Below, one piece after another: positions 63,698 through 64,000 of a DNA stretch of 64,000 bases (its first letter is position 1; every line of letters starts with the position of its first letter). The translations under genes and the position numbers were made by a program. The notes under the pieces were generated by a model. The model worked only from the letters and a program-made list of their open reading frames with translations, had not been told where the DNA came from and made no database searches. The stretch comes from Chersky-840 sp035604715 (lineage in GTDB: Bacteria > Actinomycetota > Acidimicrobiia > Acidimicrobiales > UBA8190): assembly GCA_963731665.1 (NCBI GenBank), contig CAVSWP010000003.1, positions 186,001-250,000 of the forward strand. Direction: 5' to 3'.

Positions 63698-64000
63698 TCA
63701 GCGAAAGAGGTCCTCGGCCGGCGGCCGGAGGATCTCCTCGGCGACCGAGCCCCGTCGCAACCACGAGGGGTCGAGGCCACGCACCACGGCCACCGGGACC
63801 GAGGCGGCCTTTCCCATGACGAGCTCGGCGGCGGACGCCACCTCGTCGGCCACGCACACCTCGGTGGCCACCAGGGAGCGTCCCATGGCGTCGGCGGTGC
63901 CCCGCAGGTCCACCACCGCCGCCAGCCCGGCGCAGCCGATGGCCACGTCGACGACGCCCTTGCGCCAGGGCCGGCCGAAGGTGTCGGACACCACCACGGC
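63698..64000 (-). CDS. cofE: Coenzyme F420-0:L-glutamate ligase, C-terminal part (cut by window end)
   Basis: CofE (FbiB N-domain in mycobacteria) adds glutamates to F420-0. Only about 100 residues are seen. The fragment begins within VSDTFGRPWRKGVVDVAIG, a core CofE motif, and ends AEEILRPPAEDLFR. The protein continues beyond 64000, so the ATG-like codon near 63997 is internal. It shows that the host makes coenzyme F420, used by the LLM oxidoreductase at 6.3 kb. Confidence 0.85.
   Translation of the reverse strand, partial: AVVVSDTFGRPWRKGVVDVAIGCAGLAAVVDLRGTADAMGRSLVATEVCVADEVASAAELVMGKAASVPVAVVRGLDPSWLRRGSVAEEILRPPAEDLFR

Overview
The window is about 70% GC and gene-dense, with many GTG/TTG starts and 4-bp GTGA/ATGA gene overlaps. 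It has a WhiB regulator, an F420-dependent luciferase-like oxidoreductase, an F420 ligase (CofE) fragment, a DinB/mycothiol-type protein, a homodimeric AceE and many short-chain dehydrogenases. This points to an actinobacterium, most likely from the Acidimicrobiia or a neighbouring class (inference; no rRNA gene is present to settle it). No tRNA, rRNA or CRISPR array was recognised.

Layout. 0-12 kb is mixed metabolism: a hydrolase lacking its nucleophile, thiE and a HhH-GPD glycosylase, two small coupled unknown genes, a GlxA-type AraC regulator, WhiB, SDR, SnoaL-like, LLM oxidoreductase, a lipoprotein, GNAT, a DinB-like protein and aceE. 12.3-19.3 kb is a distinct exported-protein island. 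It holds a small secreted peptide, a WxL-like secreted protein, a membrane-anchored DUF916-like protein, and a ~1560-residue NHL beta-propeller protein of 18 repeats ending in a second WxL-like domain. The NHL gene carries a near-identical ~1.9-kb internal duplication and two frame breaks. 19.3-29.1 kb has an unknown gene beside a three-unit PHO-box-like site, RNase HI, an SDR, an aldo/keto reductase, DUF2203, and a lipoate/dehydrogenase-complex cluster (E3, E2, a LipB-LipA fusion) followed by an M24 peptidase and an SDR. 29.1-34.1 kb is a complete branched-chain amino-acid-type ABC transporter. 34.2-35.4 kb is a TnpB-only element with 11-bp inverted flanks. 35.5-41.4 kb has metH, a cobalamin adenosyltransferase and leucyl aminopeptidase. 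41.4-54.7 kb has an ACT-domain protein, unknowns, a CAP-like exported protein, a GGDEF/degenerate-EAL protein, a CMD protein, a nitroreductase, rhodanese-MoeB, a methylmalonyl-CoA mutase large subunit, an M20 peptidase, a biotin-dependent carboxylase alpha chain and BirA. 54.8-63.7 kb is a nucleotide-sugar and cell-envelope polysaccharide cluster: rmlB, rmlD, ugd, UXS, two GT2 enzymes, an anchored Thr/Pro-stalk protein, a sugar-1-phosphate nucleotidyltransferase and a GalE-like epimerase. The window ends inside cofE.

How the genes fit together. B12-dependent steps (metH, mutase) sit near the cobalamin adenosyltransferase. The carboxylase alpha chain sits divergently beside the biotin ligase that would load it. 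Lipoate assembly (LipB-LipA) sits directly after the E2 and E3 it would serve. F420 synthesis (cofE) supplies the LLM oxidoreductase.

Data quality. metH, pepA, the UXS gene and the NHL gene (twice) are each broken by a 1- or 2-base indel in otherwise intact sequence. All are in short GC runs. Sequencing or assembly error is the simplest explanation, so I treat them as single genes and mark the break points.
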